In this document: positions 39,961-48,578 of the stretch, piece by piece
How positions within the stretch are numbered: position 1 is the stretch's first letter
How the letters are laid out: every line of letters begins with the position of its first letter
Origin: Candidatus Aenigmatarchaeota archaeon
GTDB lineage: Archaea > Aenigmatarchaeota > Aenigmatarchaeia > GW2011-AR5
Direction: 5' to 3'
Assembly (NCBI GenBank): GCA_016184005.1
Contig: JACPDL010000003.1
Location: 444,974-508,973, forward strand
DNA: 64,000 bases
Translations under genes and position numbers: made by a program
The notes under the pieces: generated by a model
Database searches by the model: none
Told to the model about the DNA's origin: nothing
What the model saw: the letters and a program-made list of their open reading frames with translations, nothing else

Positions 39961-41232
39961 TCAGGATTTATAGCGCGTATCCATTTTGTAGGCGGGCTTG
40001 TTCATGTACGGGTTTTCTGATTTGTAAGGGGAGGTTATTATGTTGCCTACCTCAGCCTTCCATTCGTAGCTTTTCTTCAGCGTTTCAGGCTTCCAGTCGG
40101 AGAAACTGAACGGCTTCTTTTCTGTTGCATCCACTATTTCTATGAAATCCGTTAGAAAATCTTTCGGAGGAACAGGCGCCGAGCCCGTCTTGAATTTCCA
40201 TATAACTTTCTTATCGCGCAAACGTATTGCGTACAGGTAACTGTCCCAAGACCCAAAGTAAAGAATGCCGCCAATGGCTATAGGCGGAGACATCACGGGG
40301 CCTCCTGTCAGGAATTTCCAGGCCTGGGTTCCGTCTAGATTCAGCGCATACAAACTGTTGTCATAGCAGCCAAAATAAGCAGTATTGTTTTCTATGCAGG
40401 CGGGCGTATCAATGAGGCCGCCTGTTACAAATCTCCAGTTCATCACGCCGTTTTGCTTTAACGAATAGAAATTCTTGTCCGTTGAACCGAAATAGATGCT
40501 GCCGTCATGTACAGCCGGCGGCGCGCCAACCCTTTTGCCTGTAAGGAATTTCCAGTTGAATTTGCCGTCCAGGGACAGGGAATAAAGGCAGTTGTCATAA
40601 GAACCCAGGTAGATGTTGCCGTTTGCATTCCTGTTTCCGTGACGGTCAGTAACGCTCCATGCTTGCCCTGATTCATCGGATATGCAGTATGCCCATTCCA
40701 GACGGCCGCCTGTAAGAAACTTCCATTTCATTTTGCCATCTAAATCCAGGCAATAAAAATTGCTGTCAAAAGAACTGCAATAAACCAGGCTGTTTATCAC
40801 GGCAGGGTATCCGATCATGAAACCGCCTGTACGGAAATTCCAGATCATTCTTCCGTCTTCAGGTGATAGGCAGTAAACATTGCTGTCATTGCATCCTATA
40901 TACAGGTTTTCTGCAAATGTTATGGACATCGGCCATTCTGGAAATATCTTCTTCCATATCAGGGTTCCATCTCCAAGCTCAATGCAATAAAGATATTTGT
41001 CTGAGGACGAGAAAAAAACTTTATCCTTAACAATTACAGCTCCCGAAAATATAGCGCCGCCTGTTATGAATTTCCATAGTATTTTTCCTGTCCTTATATC
41101 CAGACAATACAGATGCTTGTCCAAGGCCCCAAAAATAAGCTTGTCGCCGGATATTACAGGCTCGCACCAGGAGATGCTGCCTCCTTCTGGTATCACGGAT
41201 TCCTTGATTAGTTGCTCGACATCCTTGGGCAT
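39961..41232 (-). CDS. PQQ-like eight-bladed beta-propeller protein
   Basis: A 423-residue propeller built from eight recognisable repeats, each ending in a G-x-x-x-W-x-F/K-x-T-G pattern such as GKILWKFITGG, GRMIWNFRTGG, GKFNWKFLTGK and GTQAWKFLTGG, and containing the strand motif VYFGSxDxxLYxLxLDG. No signal peptide after ATG 41232, so it is likely cytoplasmic. PQQ-like propellers act as assembly scaffolds or sensors; no catalytic domain is attached. It diverges from the Hef helicase gene with 39 bases between starts. Confidence 0.87.
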   Translation of the reverse strand: MPKDVEQLIKESVIPEGGSISWCEPVISGDKLIFGALDKHLYCLDIRTGKILWKFITGGAIFSGAVIVKDKVFFSSSDKYLYCIELGDGTLIWKKIFPEWPMSITFAENLYIGCNDSNVYCLSPEDGRMIWNFRTGGFMIGYPAVINSLVYCSSFDSNFYCLDLDGKMKWKFLTGGRLEWAYCISDESGQAWSVTDRHGNRNANGNIYLGSYDNCLYSLSLDGKFNWKFLTGKRVGAPPAVHDGSIYFGSTDKNFYSLKQNGVMNWRFVTGGLIDTPACIENNTAYFGCYDNSLYALNLDGTQAWKFLTGGPVMSPPIAIGGILYFGSWDSYLYAIRLRDKKVIWKFKTGSAPVPPKDFLTDFIEIVDATEKKPFSFSDWKPETLKKSYEWKAEVGNIITSPYKSENPYMNKPAYKMDTRYKS

Positions 41233-41271
41233 AAATAACTGATTGCCTAAAACTGTATAAAGTGATAAATA

Positions 41272-42816
41272 ATGAAAGCTCAATTCATTTCACATCCATG
41301 GCTCAATGAGAATGCCATAGAGAAGCGCACATACCAGGAAAATCTCGTCACAACGGCACTCAAAGGAAATACGCTTTGCGTGCTCCCTACAGGACTCGGA
41401 AAGACAAACATTGCTGCAATGGTAACAGCGGAAAGGCTTTCTCAGGACGGCGAAAAGAAAATACTCTTCATGGCGCCCACAAGGCCCCTAGTAAACCAGC
41501 ACATGAAAACTTTTCAGAGATTTTTCAAGACAGGACTGACATTCAATGCGATTACAGGAGAAACCAAGCCCGGGGACAGGATGGAGCTCTACAAGGATTC
41601 TGACATAGTCTTCTCAACACCCCAGTGCGTGGCAAACGATCTCAAGTCCGGCATCTTCAACCTTGCAGAATTCTCCTTATGCATATTTGACGAGGCGCAC
41701 AGATGCGTGGGCAACTATGCCTACACATATGTTGCAAAGAGGTACATATTCCAGGCGAAGAAGCCATTGATACTCGCGCTCACGGCGTCGCCGGGCTCGC
41801 ACAGGCAAAGGGTGGACGAGATGAAGCAGAAACTCTACATCGATTACGTCGAGGTCCGTGACAGGGAAGACGAGGACGTCAAGCCGTTTGTCCAGCCATT
41901 GAAGGAGGAGTGGATAGAGGTTGAATTGCCTACATCAATGAAAACGATAAAAGGCTACCTGGAGGCTGTGAAGAACGAGAGGATCAAGAAACTGATGGAA
42001 TGGAGGATAATAAACACAAATAGCATATCAAAAAAACAAATCCTTGAATTGCAGCAGAAGCTTGCAAAAAAAGGCACAGGCGTTGGCTACGCAGCGATGT
42101 CAATGCTTGCAGAAGTACTGAAGCTGGATCATGCCCTGATACTGCTGGAAACACAAAGCATCTATTCATTGCAAAGATACCTGGAAAAATTAAAAGTAGA
42201 AACAACGCGCGCCGTGGCTCGGCTGCAGAAAGAAGAGAATTTCCAGAACGCAGTGCGGCTTGCCGGGGAACTCTACAAGGAAGGCGTAGAGCATCCGAAA
42301 ATAGAGAAGCTCAGGCAAATAGTAGGCGGGGAACTGCAGAAGAACAAATTCGCCAAGATTATCATTTTTGCACAGTACAGGGACACCATCACGCGCATAA
42401 CCGAGGCCCTGGAAGACGTGCCTTTGGCGGCACCTGTGGAATTCATAGGCCAGGCAAAGAAAAAAGGGAAAGGGCTGAGCCAGAAGGAGCAGCTGCAGAT
42501 TATCAACGAATTCAGCATGGGATTCTACAACGCACTGATCGCGACGCAGATAGGGGAAGAAGGGCTTGACATTGCCGAGACGAATCTGGTGATTTTCTAC
42601 GAGCCCGTGCCTTCGGCCATCAGGATGGTGCAGCGCATCGGAAGGACTGCAAGAACCCAGCCCGGAAGGGCGGTAATGATGATAACAAAAAAGACGCGCG
42701 ACGAAGCCTACCACTGGTCTGCAAAAAACAAGGAAAAGAAGATGCGGACACTGCTTTACGCCGCGCAGAAGCAGACCCAGAAAAGTATCGGGGAATTCAA
42801 GCCTAGCCAAAAGTGA
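41272..42816 (+). CDS. Hef-type SF2 helicase without the nuclease domain
   Basis: XPF/FANCM-like helicase of 514 residues that acts at stalled replication forks. Motif I is LPTGLGKTNIAA, motif II DEAHR, motif III LTASPG, motif V ATQIGEEGLDIAETN and motif VI QRIGRTARTQPG; the thumb-like insert between the two RecA lobes (about residues 210-310) is present. In euryarchaeal Hef a nuclease follows in the same chain; here it is a separate gene at 50602. The 3' end overlaps the convergent thioredoxin-like gene by 14 bases. Confidence 0.92.
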   Translation: MKAQFISHPWLNENAIEKRTYQENLVTTALKGNTLCVLPTGLGKTNIAAMVTAERLSQDGEKKILFMAPTRPLVNQHMKTFQRFFKTGLTFNAITGETKPGDRMELYKDSDIVFSTPQCVANDLKSGIFNLAEFSLCIFDEAHRCVGNYAYTYVAKRYIFQAKKPLILALTASPGSHRQRVDEMKQKLYIDYVEVRDREDEDVKPFVQPLKEEWIEVELPTSMKTIKGYLEAVKNERIKKLMEWRIINTNSISKKQILELQQKLAKKGTGVGYAAMSMLAEVLKLDHALILLETQSIYSLQRYLEKLKVETTRAVARLQKEENFQNAVRLAGELYKEGVEHPKIEKLRQIVGGELQKNKFAKIIIFAQYRDTITRITEALEDVPLAAPVEFIGQAKKKGKGLSQKEQLQIINEFSMGFYNALIATQIGEEGLDIAETNLVIFYEPVPSAIRMVQRIGRTARTQPGRAVMMITKKTRDEAYHWSAKNKEKKMRTLLYAAQKQTQKSIGEFKPSQK

Positions 42817-43846
42817 AGGTGTACAATTCAAATCCAGGAGATGCGTCTATTTCAAGCAGGTGCGTGCCGTAATCAGGTGTTGAGACGATATTGTACAGCC
42901 TGTGACTGCTTATATTCGATATCGCGCTTTGGTCTTCTTTAACCGTGTCCTTTCCAAATGCATTTTCAGAAAGGGGCTTCCCGTCAAGAAGAGTGCTTAT
43001 TTTTGATTCGCCACCAGCTACGATGTTAACATTCTTTGCCTTATACTTGAGAAAGATTTTTGAATTGTTGACAGAAATAATCCTGTCCGCTTCATTCTTC
43101 CATTCTCCTGAGAGATATATTGTGTTGCCCTGTACTGGCTCTTTATACTTGTAGTCAACAACATTGCCAGTTGAAAAGCCTTCTTCGTTTCCGAGAGGCG
43201 CCCTTGCAAACGCGTAGCCAAGGTACAATTCTGGAGTGCCTATCTGGGAAAAATCAGTGCCAGACGATAAGTTTGTAGTGCTTGACGCTGGCTCTTGAAG
43301 AAGCTCCTGAATAACCTTCTCTGTTTCCTCATAAGCGCCTTCGCCTATATGGTCGTACCGGATATTTCCTTCTTTATCAATTATATATTTTCTCGGCCAA
43401 TAGCTGTTCTTGTAAGCCCTCCATGTTGCGTAGTCATTGTCCATAGCCACAGCATATTTGAGTTCGTATTTCTCCACGGCATTTCTGACATTATTATAAT
43501 CCTTCTCAAACTCGAATTCTGGCGTGTGAATGCCTATGATAACCAGACCTTTGTCTTTATATTTTCCATGCCAGTCTTTAAGATACGGCAGCGTCCTTAT
43601 GCAGTTTATGCAGCTGTAAGTCCAGAAGTCGGCGAGAACAACCTTGCCTTTCAGGTTTTCTATTGTCAGTGGTTCTGAATTTATCCACGTCTTGATGCCG
43701 GCAATCTCAGGCGCTTTTCCGAGATTCGGAAGTGAGGATTTTTCCTGCTGCGGGATTGAGGCAAAAATAGCTATAGTAATAACAAACAGCGCTATTAAGC
43801 CGAATACAATAACTTCAGGTCCTAGTTTCTTCCTGCTTTTCTTCAT
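42803..43846 (-). CDS. Membrane-anchored TlpA/DipZ-like thiol-disulfide protein
   Basis: Extracytoplasmic thioredoxin-fold protein. Of 347 residues, 11-31 form a membrane anchor; residues 60-190 are a TlpA-like thioredoxin domain with the active-site CINC in DFWTYSCINCIRTLPYL; the last 150 residues are the beta-sandwich found at the C-terminus of DipZ (LDGKPLSENAFGKD, GTHLLEIDASPGFELY). It is the third gene of an operon with CcdA and a thioredoxin lipoprotein, so together they replace the single DipZ chain. Confidence 0.9.
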   Translation of the reverse strand: MKKSRKKLGPEVIVFGLIALFVITIAIFASIPQQEKSSLPNLGKAPEIAGIKTWINSEPLTIENLKGKVVLADFWTYSCINCIRTLPYLKDWHGKYKDKGLVIIGIHTPEFEFEKDYNNVRNAVEKYELKYAVAMDNDYATWRAYKNSYWPRKYIIDKEGNIRYDHIGEGAYEETEKVIQELLQEPASSTTNLSSGTDFSQIGTPELYLGYAFARAPLGNEEGFSTGNVVDYKYKEPVQGNTIYLSGEWKNEADRIISVNNSKIFLKYKAKNVNIVAGGESKISTLLDGKPLSENAFGKDTVKEDQSAISNISSHRLYNIVSTPDYGTHLLEIDASPGFELYTFTFG

Positions 43847-43866
43847 TTTATCACCAAGAATGAGAA

Positions 43867-44589
43867 TTATTTCTTTTTCCTTACCTCAGCAGCTGTCGTG
43901 CCTGCCATGTAGGAGAAGAATGCAGGCAGCAATGGCAATATGCAGGGGGACAGGAAAGTCACTATACCCGCCAGGAAAGACGCTATCAGGCTCAGGCTTC
44001 CTTCTGCTCCTGTTGAACCGGGACCCACGAAGAAGCTGGATATAATTCCGATGTAATTGAATGCCACCATCGCTCCTATCGCTATGAGCAGCAAACCTCC
44101 GATTATGTTGAAGTATTTCAGAAGTCTCTGGGATTTTTCCAGGAAAACAGAAAGTCGCGACGTGAAGGCTCCAGCCAGCAAGAAAGGCAATCCTATGCCC
44201 AGGGAGTAAGCAAAAAGAAGCAGAAAGCCGTAGCCTGGAGATGTTGCAGCAAGCGCATAAATTGCACCTAGTATGAAACCTACGCAGGGCGTCCAGCCGA
44301 TGGCAAAAGCCACACCGAAGACAAAAGATGTTATGTAGCTGCTGCTAAACTTCCTCACATGGATCTTGTGTTCGCTGGACAGAAAGGGTATGCGGTATTT
44401 GAGGGACGCTATAAGCAGAACGCCAAGCAAAATGATTATTGCGCCGCCTATTGTGCGCAATACATTGACAGCATCAAACGCAACAGCAGAAAGCGCTGTC
44501 TGCAGCAGCACGCCTACAAGGGAAAAAACAATCGTGAATCCCAGGACAAATGCCACTGAATTAAGAAAAATGACACTCCTGTTGTTCAA
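43867..44589 (-). CDS. ccdA: CcdA-like thiol-disulfide electron carrier
   Basis: Carries reducing equivalents across the membrane from cytoplasmic thioredoxin to outside thiol proteins. The 240 residues have about six transmembrane helices. The first active Cys is in FLAGIVTFLSPCILPLLP near the C-terminal side of this ordering, and the second is in GWTPCVGFILGAIY, the two conserved CcdA cysteines, though their order is swapped relative to the usual layout. It sits between the DipZ-like and lipoprotein genes. Confidence 0.85.
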   Translation of the reverse strand: MNNRSVIFLNSVAFVLGFTIVFSLVGVLLQTALSAVAFDAVNVLRTIGGAIIILLGVLLIASLKYRIPFLSSEHKIHVRKFSSSYITSFVFGVAFAIGWTPCVGFILGAIYALAATSPGYGFLLLFAYSLGIGLPFLLAGAFTSRLSVFLEKSQRLLKYFNIIGGLLLIAIGAMVAFNYIGIISSFFVGPGSTGAEGSLSLIASFLAGIVTFLSPCILPLLPAFFSYMAGTTAAEVRKKK

Positions 44590-44607
44590 ACAACCACCTA
44601 AGAATAT

Positions 44608-45228
44608 TTAGCTACCTGCTTTATTTATCTCGCTCAGATACCTGGCCTTGTCCCAGGTTTCAGGCGATTTCAGCACGATTTGGCCGTTTTTCAGGAACAC
44701 CTTTGTGTGCTGATAAGGAACGCCGAACTGCTTGGCTAAAGCTCTTTCGTCGTTGTCTGTGCTGCCGTCATTGAAGTTCACCCTGAAGCCCACGACTTTC
44801 TCAGTTGATAGCTCATTGAAAGCATCATAAAGCTTAGGCACTTCCGCCCTGCATATAGGGCACCAGTCTGCATAGAAATAAAGCACAACAAGCTTATCAG
44901 AAGCTATTGCCTTGTCGTAATCCGCCTTTGTAAAGTCCAAGAGCTGTGCCTTGCTGCCTGCAAGCACTGTGCCTGAATATTCTTTCATCATTGTTTCATT
45001 TTCTTTTTTCATCCCTTTCTCTATCATCGTGCCGTTAGGCAAGATCATTGTACCGTCCGGTTTGACCATAGTTCCATCGGGCTTTATCATAGTGCCGTCT
45101 GGTTTTATCATGGTTCCGTCAGGCTTGACCATAGTGCCGTCAGCAAGTCTCTGTTCCTGCTGCGATACGCATGCAGAAGCAAAAACAACCGCTACAAGGA
45201 AAAGTGGCAAGATAAGCTTCAACATCAT
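44608..45228 (-). CDS. Thioredoxin-domain lipoprotein with heptapeptide repeats
   Basis: About 206 residues. The signal helix (LKLILPLFLVAVVFASAC) ends in a lipobox, so the protein is lipid-anchored outside. Next come five near-perfect seven-residue repeats of the type T-M-V/I-K-P-D-G ending in NGTMIEKG, a spacer. The thioredoxin domain has CPIC in FYADWCPICRAEVPKL. It is the first gene of the operon with ccdA and the DipZ-like gene and is likely the outer reductant or a thiol repair protein. ATG 45228 matches the leaderless promoter at 45246. Confidence 0.9.
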   Translation of the reverse strand: MMLKLILPLFLVAVVFASACVSQQEQRLADGTMVKPDGTMIKPDGTMIKPDGTMVKPDGTMILPNGTMIEKGMKKENETMMKEYSGTVLAGSKAQLLDFTKADYDKAIASDKLVVLYFYADWCPICRAEVPKLYDAFNELSTEKVVGFRVNFNDGSTDNDERALAKQFGVPYQHTKVFLKNGQIVLKSPETWDKARYLSEINKAGS

Positions 45229-45245
45229 AGAGCTAGAAGCGTGTA

Positions 45246-45256
45246 GCATATATATA
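45246..45256. promoter_or_regulatory. Shared symmetric TATA box between the thiol operon and its wHTH gene
   Basis: ATATATATAG-type run centred near 45252. It is about 24-26 bases from the ATG of the lipoprotein (45228) on one strand and from the ATG of the wHTH gene (45278) on the other, the exact archaeal TATA-to-start distance. Both transcripts would then be leaderless. A regulator bound here would control both directions. Confidence 0.55.
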
Positions 45257-45277
45257 GATTTTCCCAGATTAAACATT

Positions 45278-45583
45278 ATGCTGGCAGGAGATGAAAAAAT
45301 TCTCAGAAGAATACTGCACATGCACCTGTCTGGCACTCGAGGCGGTCCTGTAAGATTGAAAATATTACTAATGCTTGAAAAAAAGCCCCATAACATAAAT
45401 GAACTTGCTACGAAAATTCCACTGGACTACAAGACTGTACAGCATCACATAAGGGTGCTTCATAAATCAGGTTTTATAATCCCTTCAGGCAAAAAGTACG
45501 CAAACAGCTACAGCCTTGCAGAAATAATCAGGATAAATAAGAGGCTGCTAAAAGAAATCAATGATATGGGAAAAAGTAAATAA
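45278..45583 (+). CDS. ArsR-like winged-helix transcription regulator
   Basis: A 101-residue regulator. The winged helix is clear: GPVRLKILLMLEKKPHNINE, then TKIPLDYKTVQHHIRVLHKSG and the wing IPSGKKYANSYSLAE. No metal-binding cysteines are seen. It diverges from the thioredoxin lipoprotein across one TATA box, so autoregulation and control of the thiol operon are likely. The downstream membrane gene follows 21 bases later. Confidence 0.88.
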   Translation: MLAGDEKILRRILHMHLSGTRGGPVRLKILLMLEKKPHNINELATKIPLDYKTVQHHIRVLHKSGFIIPSGKKYANSYSLAEIIRINKRLLKEINDMGKSK

Positions 45584-45604
45584 AGCAGGAAGGATTTGAT
45601 TAAT

Positions 45605-45883
45605 ATGGTAGAAATGATAAGCAGTGCCTTGCACTTGGTAAACATACTCCTTGCCTTAGGTCTTCTTTACATATACTCGCAGAACTACAGGAAACTGAAA
45701 TCAAAGTACACCATAGGCCTGATGATCTTTTCGCTGTTCTTCCTGGTGCAAAGCGCTATGGGACTTTACTTTGATGCGTCAATGGTCATGTACTACTCAA
45801 CGCAGGCAGAAACAGCGGCTATGGCGCTAGAAGGCATAAAAGCAGTTGCGCTAGCCGTGCTCCTAAAGATCAGCTGGGAATAA
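45605..45883 (+). CDS. Small three-helix membrane protein next to the wHTH gene
   Basis: A 92-residue protein with hydrophobic helices at about residues 7-23, 37-57 and 69-88 (LVNILLALGLLYIYS, IGLMIFSLFFLVQSAMGLYF). An AGGAAGGA site lies 10-17 bases before ATG 45605. Pairs of an archaeal ArsR-like gene and such a membrane protein are common, and the membrane partner may modulate the regulator. No named family is claimed. Confidence 0.75.
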   Translation: MVEMISSALHLVNILLALGLLYIYSQNYRKLKSKYTIGLMIFSLFFLVQSAMGLYFDASMVMYYSTQAETAAMALEGIKAVALAVLLKISWE

Positions 45884-45896
45884 GCTTTATATAATA

Positions 45897-45927
45897 TGTT
45901 AAACATATGTATAACATAAGTTTAACA
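45897..45927. promoter_or_regulatory. Inverted-repeat operator upstream of the AbrB/PIN pair
   Basis: TGTTAAAC and GTTTAACA form a perfect 8-bp inverted repeat with a 15-base centre. A TTTATATAAT box lies just upstream (45885-45895), and ATG 45938 is 11 bases downstream. The position fits autorepression by the AbrB-type antitoxin, as in other VapBC systems. Confidence 0.55.
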
Positions 45928-45937
45928 AGTGGTATTC

Positions 45938-46150
45938 ATGCCAGACCTTAAAGTAAGAAAAATTGGGAATTCTTTAGGTGTTATATTTCCCAGTGAGCTT
46001 GTCAAAGAGAAAAAATTAAGAGAAAATGAAACTGTCTTTGTTAGCGTTGCAAAGAAGGGGGACTTAAGCAAGTTATTTGGTTCGCTTAAAGGCTGGAAAA
46101 TAGATGCGCAGAAAGTTAAAGACGAAGCTCGCCGAGACTGGAACAGATGA
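45938..46150 (+). CDS. AbrB/SpoVT-type antitoxin (VapB-like)
   Basis: A 70-residue DNA-binding antitoxin. The swapped-hairpin AbrB domain is visible in KVRKIGNSLGVIFPSELVKEK, followed by a C-terminal helix that would wrap the toxin (LFGSLKGWKIDAQKVKDEARRD). Its stop overlaps the PIN gene start by four bases. An inverted repeat upstream of its promoter is the likely autoregulatory site. Confidence 0.9.
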   Translation: MPDLKVRKIGNSLGVIFPSELVKEKKLRENETVFVSVAKKGDLSKLFGSLKGWKIDAQKVKDEARRDWNR

Positions 46151-46515
46151 CAGATAATGCCTATTTTTTTGACACTTACGCTCTTATAGAAATTTTCAAA
46201 GGAAATGCGAATTACGAAGAATATTCAAAATCTGATATTGCAACATCTTACTTCAATCTTCTCGAGCTTTATTATAATTTAATAAAAACCTACGACAAAA
46301 AAATTGCGATGAAGTTTATAGAAACCCTCAAAGATTTTTGCGTTCCGATAAATATTGATATGATTTTTGATGCGTCAACGTTCAAGCTAAACTATCCGAA
46401 AAAGTTCTCTTATGCAGATTCTATAGGATACATAATTGCAAAAAGACTGGGGTTAAAATTCCTTACAGGTGATATGCAATTCAAAGAACTGGACAACGTT
46501 GAATTCGTGAAATGA
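46147..46515 (+). CDS. PIN-domain toxin (VapC-like)
   Basis: A 122-residue PIN ribonuclease. Acidic active-site residues are visible: FFDTYALIEIF (first Asp), a Glu in TSYFNLLELYYN, YADSIGYIIAKRLG, and FLTGDMQF. These match the four-carboxylate PIN pattern. Such toxins usually cut tRNA or rRNA. The coupled AbrB gene upstream completes a type II toxin-antitoxin pair. Confidence 0.9.
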   Translation: MTDNAYFFDTYALIEIFKGNANYEEYSKSDIATSYFNLLELYYNLIKTYDKKIAMKFIETLKDFCVPINIDMIFDASTFKLNYPKKFSYADSIGYIIAKRLGLKFLTGDMQFKELDNVEFVK

Positions 46516-46547
46516 TTTTATAAGGATTAGATGTGTAGCAGAGCAGA

Positions 46548-47678
46548 ATGGATTACAAAGCTTCTGGCGTAAATATCGAACTTGGCGATGATGCTTCTAG
46601 AGTTCTATACGAAGCTGCCAAATTAACTTGGAACAACAGACAAGGAAGATTAGGCGAAGTTGTTGAGCTGTTTCCAGATTTCACTGGCTTGAGGGCGATA
46701 CATGTTGGTGGACTACCTTCTGATGCATACATGAATATTGGTTTTGATGGTGTAGGCACAAAGATGGAATTAGCAGAAAGAACAGGACAACATGAAACAG
46801 TTGCTTATGATCTATTTGCTATGGTTTGTGACGACGCTGTTGTTAGGGGAGCAGAACCTGTACTTGTTGGTTCAATTCTTGATGTCAGAAGCTTAGGAGA
46901 AAATGTTGAAGATGAAGAAATATCTTATGTTAATTTTGTTAAGGAACTTGCAAAAGGTTATATCAATGCTGCTAGTGAGGCTAACGTAGCAGTAGCCAAC
47001 GGAGAAGTTGCTGAACTTGGAGCACGAGTAAGCGGGTATGGACCATTTAATTATAATTGGGGAGCAGGCGCTGTATGGTTTGCAAGAAAGAGTAGAATGC
47101 TTACAGGATATGAAATAAAAGAAGGAGATGACATTGTAGGACTTAGAGAAGATGGTTTCAGGTCTAATGGTTTGTCCCTTGTAAGAAAAATAATGAAAAA
47201 AGTTCACGGTGATGACTGGCATACAGTCAGCCATCAAGGCAGAAATTTAGCAGAATCAGCTCTTCATTCTTCAAGAATCTATACTCGTGCAGTTGTAGAC
47301 ATGTTCGGCGGATTTGATAGTGAACCTCGTGCAAAAGTTCATGGTGTTGCTCATATAACAGGCGGAGGAGTTCCGGGAAAATTAGGAAGAATCCTTAAAC
47401 CAAGTGGTTTAGGAGCCTATATTGATGACCCTTTCGAACCTTGTGATTTGATGCTTTATTGCCAAGAAAATGGAGGTGTTCCAGACATAGTTGCTTATAA
47501 TACATGGAATATGGGACAAGGAATGTTAATTGTAACTCCGGAACCTCATAGTGTAATGAGAGTTGCATCACAATATGGAATTTCAAGTAAAGTTATTGGC
47601 AGGATTCGTCAACAGCCAGGCATTACTATCAGAAACAAAGGCTTGAATTCTGCCAATGAGAGAGAACTATTTTTCTAA
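46548..47678 (+). CDS. purM: Phosphoribosylformylglycinamidine cyclo-ligase (AIR synthase, PurM)
   Basis: Closes the imidazole ring in purine synthesis. The 376 residues carry PurM-family segments: MNIGFDGVGTKMELAE near residue 65, CDDAVVRGAEPVLVGSILDV, and VHGVAHITGGGVPGKLGRIL. The N-terminus DYKASGVNIELGDDAS matches the family start. No other pur gene is in the window, and codons are AGA/T-rich, so it may be a lone acquisition. A related AIR synthase-like enzyme such as SelD or ThiL is less likely because the PurM-specific segments are present. Confidence 0.85.
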   Translation: MDYKASGVNIELGDDASRVLYEAAKLTWNNRQGRLGEVVELFPDFTGLRAIHVGGLPSDAYMNIGFDGVGTKMELAERTGQHETVAYDLFAMVCDDAVVRGAEPVLVGSILDVRSLGENVEDEEISYVNFVKELAKGYINAASEANVAVANGEVAELGARVSGYGPFNYNWGAGAVWFARKSRMLTGYEIKEGDDIVGLREDGFRSNGLSLVRKIMKKVHGDDWHTVSHQGRNLAESALHSSRIYTRAVVDMFGGFDSEPRAKVHGVAHITGGGVPGKLGRILKPSGLGAYIDDPFEPCDLMLYCQENGGVPDIVAYNTWNMGQGMLIVTPEPHSVMRVASQYGISSKVIGRIRQQPGITIRNKGLNSANERELFF

Positions 47679-47719
47679 TCTTGAGTTTTAATTCGTTGCA
47701 GTCCAACTTTATTTATCAA

Positions 47720-47836
47720 CAACCATCGTTTGAAAACGGTGGTATGTGGTATTACTAAACGATGGTTGTGATACCAGGAAACCACATTTATATTTGTGGA
47801 TTTACTGGTTTTCTCCACCATCTGAAGATAGGTGGT
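47720..47836. repeat. Palindromic repeat cluster 2 (nested hairpins)
   Basis: About 117 bases of consecutive palindromes: a perfect 12-bp inverted repeat CAACCATCGTTT/AAACGATGGTTG (47720-47768), a second imperfect one joining ACCAG..CCACA to TGTGG..CTGGT (about 47772-47810), and CCACC-ATCTGAAGAT-A-GGTGG (about 47815-47836). The last resembles hairpin 3 of the cluster at 25926. It ends nine bases before the Nudix start. Likely a non-autonomous IS200/IS605-like remnant. Confidence 0.6.
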
Positions 47837-47845
47837 ATCCTGAGT

Positions 47846-48259
47846 ATGAAGCGCGAGAAATCATGCGGCGTTGTTGTTTTTCATAAAGCAAGCAAAGAAT
47901 ATCTGCTCCTGCACTACCCCAGCGGACACTGGGATTTTCCCAAGGGCCATGTTGAGGAAGGGGAAGAAGAGGAAGACACGGCCCGGCGGGAAACGAAGGA
48001 AGAAACAGGGCTTGATATTAACATTATTCCGGGCTTTCGCAAAAGAATAAGCTATTTCTACCGCCATAAAGACCTTATCGTAAAAGACGTCATCTTTTTC
48101 CTTGCTGAGTCAACAACCAGGGAAGTGCGTCTCTCCGCTGAGCACAGGGGCTTCAAGTGGCTGCCTTTTGAAGACGCCATGAAACTCACCACCTACCAGA
48201 ACTCGAAGAACGTATTGGAAAAGGCGGATGAATTCCTGAAGGAAAAATCAACTTTATAA
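47846..48259 (+). CDS. Nudix hydrolase, diadenosine-polyphosphate type
   Basis: A 137-residue Nudix protein like archaeal Ap4A hydrolase. It begins KREKSCGVVVFHKASKEYLL; the Nudix box is GHVEEGE then ARRETKEETGLDI, with the preceding HWDFPKGH common to the Ap4A/MutT-like group. FKWLPFEDAMKLTTYQNSK is the family C-terminal segment. ATG 47846 avoids reading through the palindrome cluster. Confidence 0.9.
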   Translation: MKREKSCGVVVFHKASKEYLLLHYPSGHWDFPKGHVEEGEEEEDTARRETKEETGLDINIIPGFRKRISYFYRHKDLIVKDVIFFLAESTTREVRLSAEHRGFKWLPFEDAMKLTTYQNSKNVLEKADEFLKEKSTL

Positions 48260-48282
48260 GATTGTTTCTTATTATCAATTAT

Positions 48283-48387
48283 ATGGAACCGCATCTAGTA
48301 GCCTTCGTGGAAAACAAGGTTGTGTGCTACTACAAAATCGGAAGCCATAAGATATTCATGGATGGTTCGCCGGATATCGGAGACTGA
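48283..48387 (+). CDS. Possible 34-residue ORF; rest of the gap to 48578 has no clear gene
   Basis: A short ORF starting MEPHLVAFVENKVVCYYKIG with a TATA-like ATTATCAATTATATGG upstream. The product has a beta-hairpin-like pattern but no family, and no ribosome-binding site lies close to the ATG. From 48388 to 48578 nothing else with coding, tRNA or strong hairpin character was found; it could hold a decayed gene. Low confidence. Confidence 0.25.
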   Translation: MEPHLVAFVENKVVCYYKIGSHKIFMDGSPDIGD

Positions 48388-48578
48388 GAATTTCTTCCTC
48401 AAGAAGCCTGGCCAGAATACATGATATGACAACCGATCATAACCCATGGCGTATCTCAACTTACAGATATTGGATTAGATCCCTGTAATGAAAGAGAACG
48501 GAATGATTCCCGAGGCTGTAAGCGCAGAATAAATTTTCTGGCGTAACTAGAATCAATCATAAAATAAGAGCTGGTGCT

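Noticed and set aside
44951-45277. Long plus-strand extension of the wHTH gene
   Set aside because: It is the complement of the heptapeptide-repeat region of the thioredoxin lipoprotein; the wHTH starts at the leaderless ATG 45278.
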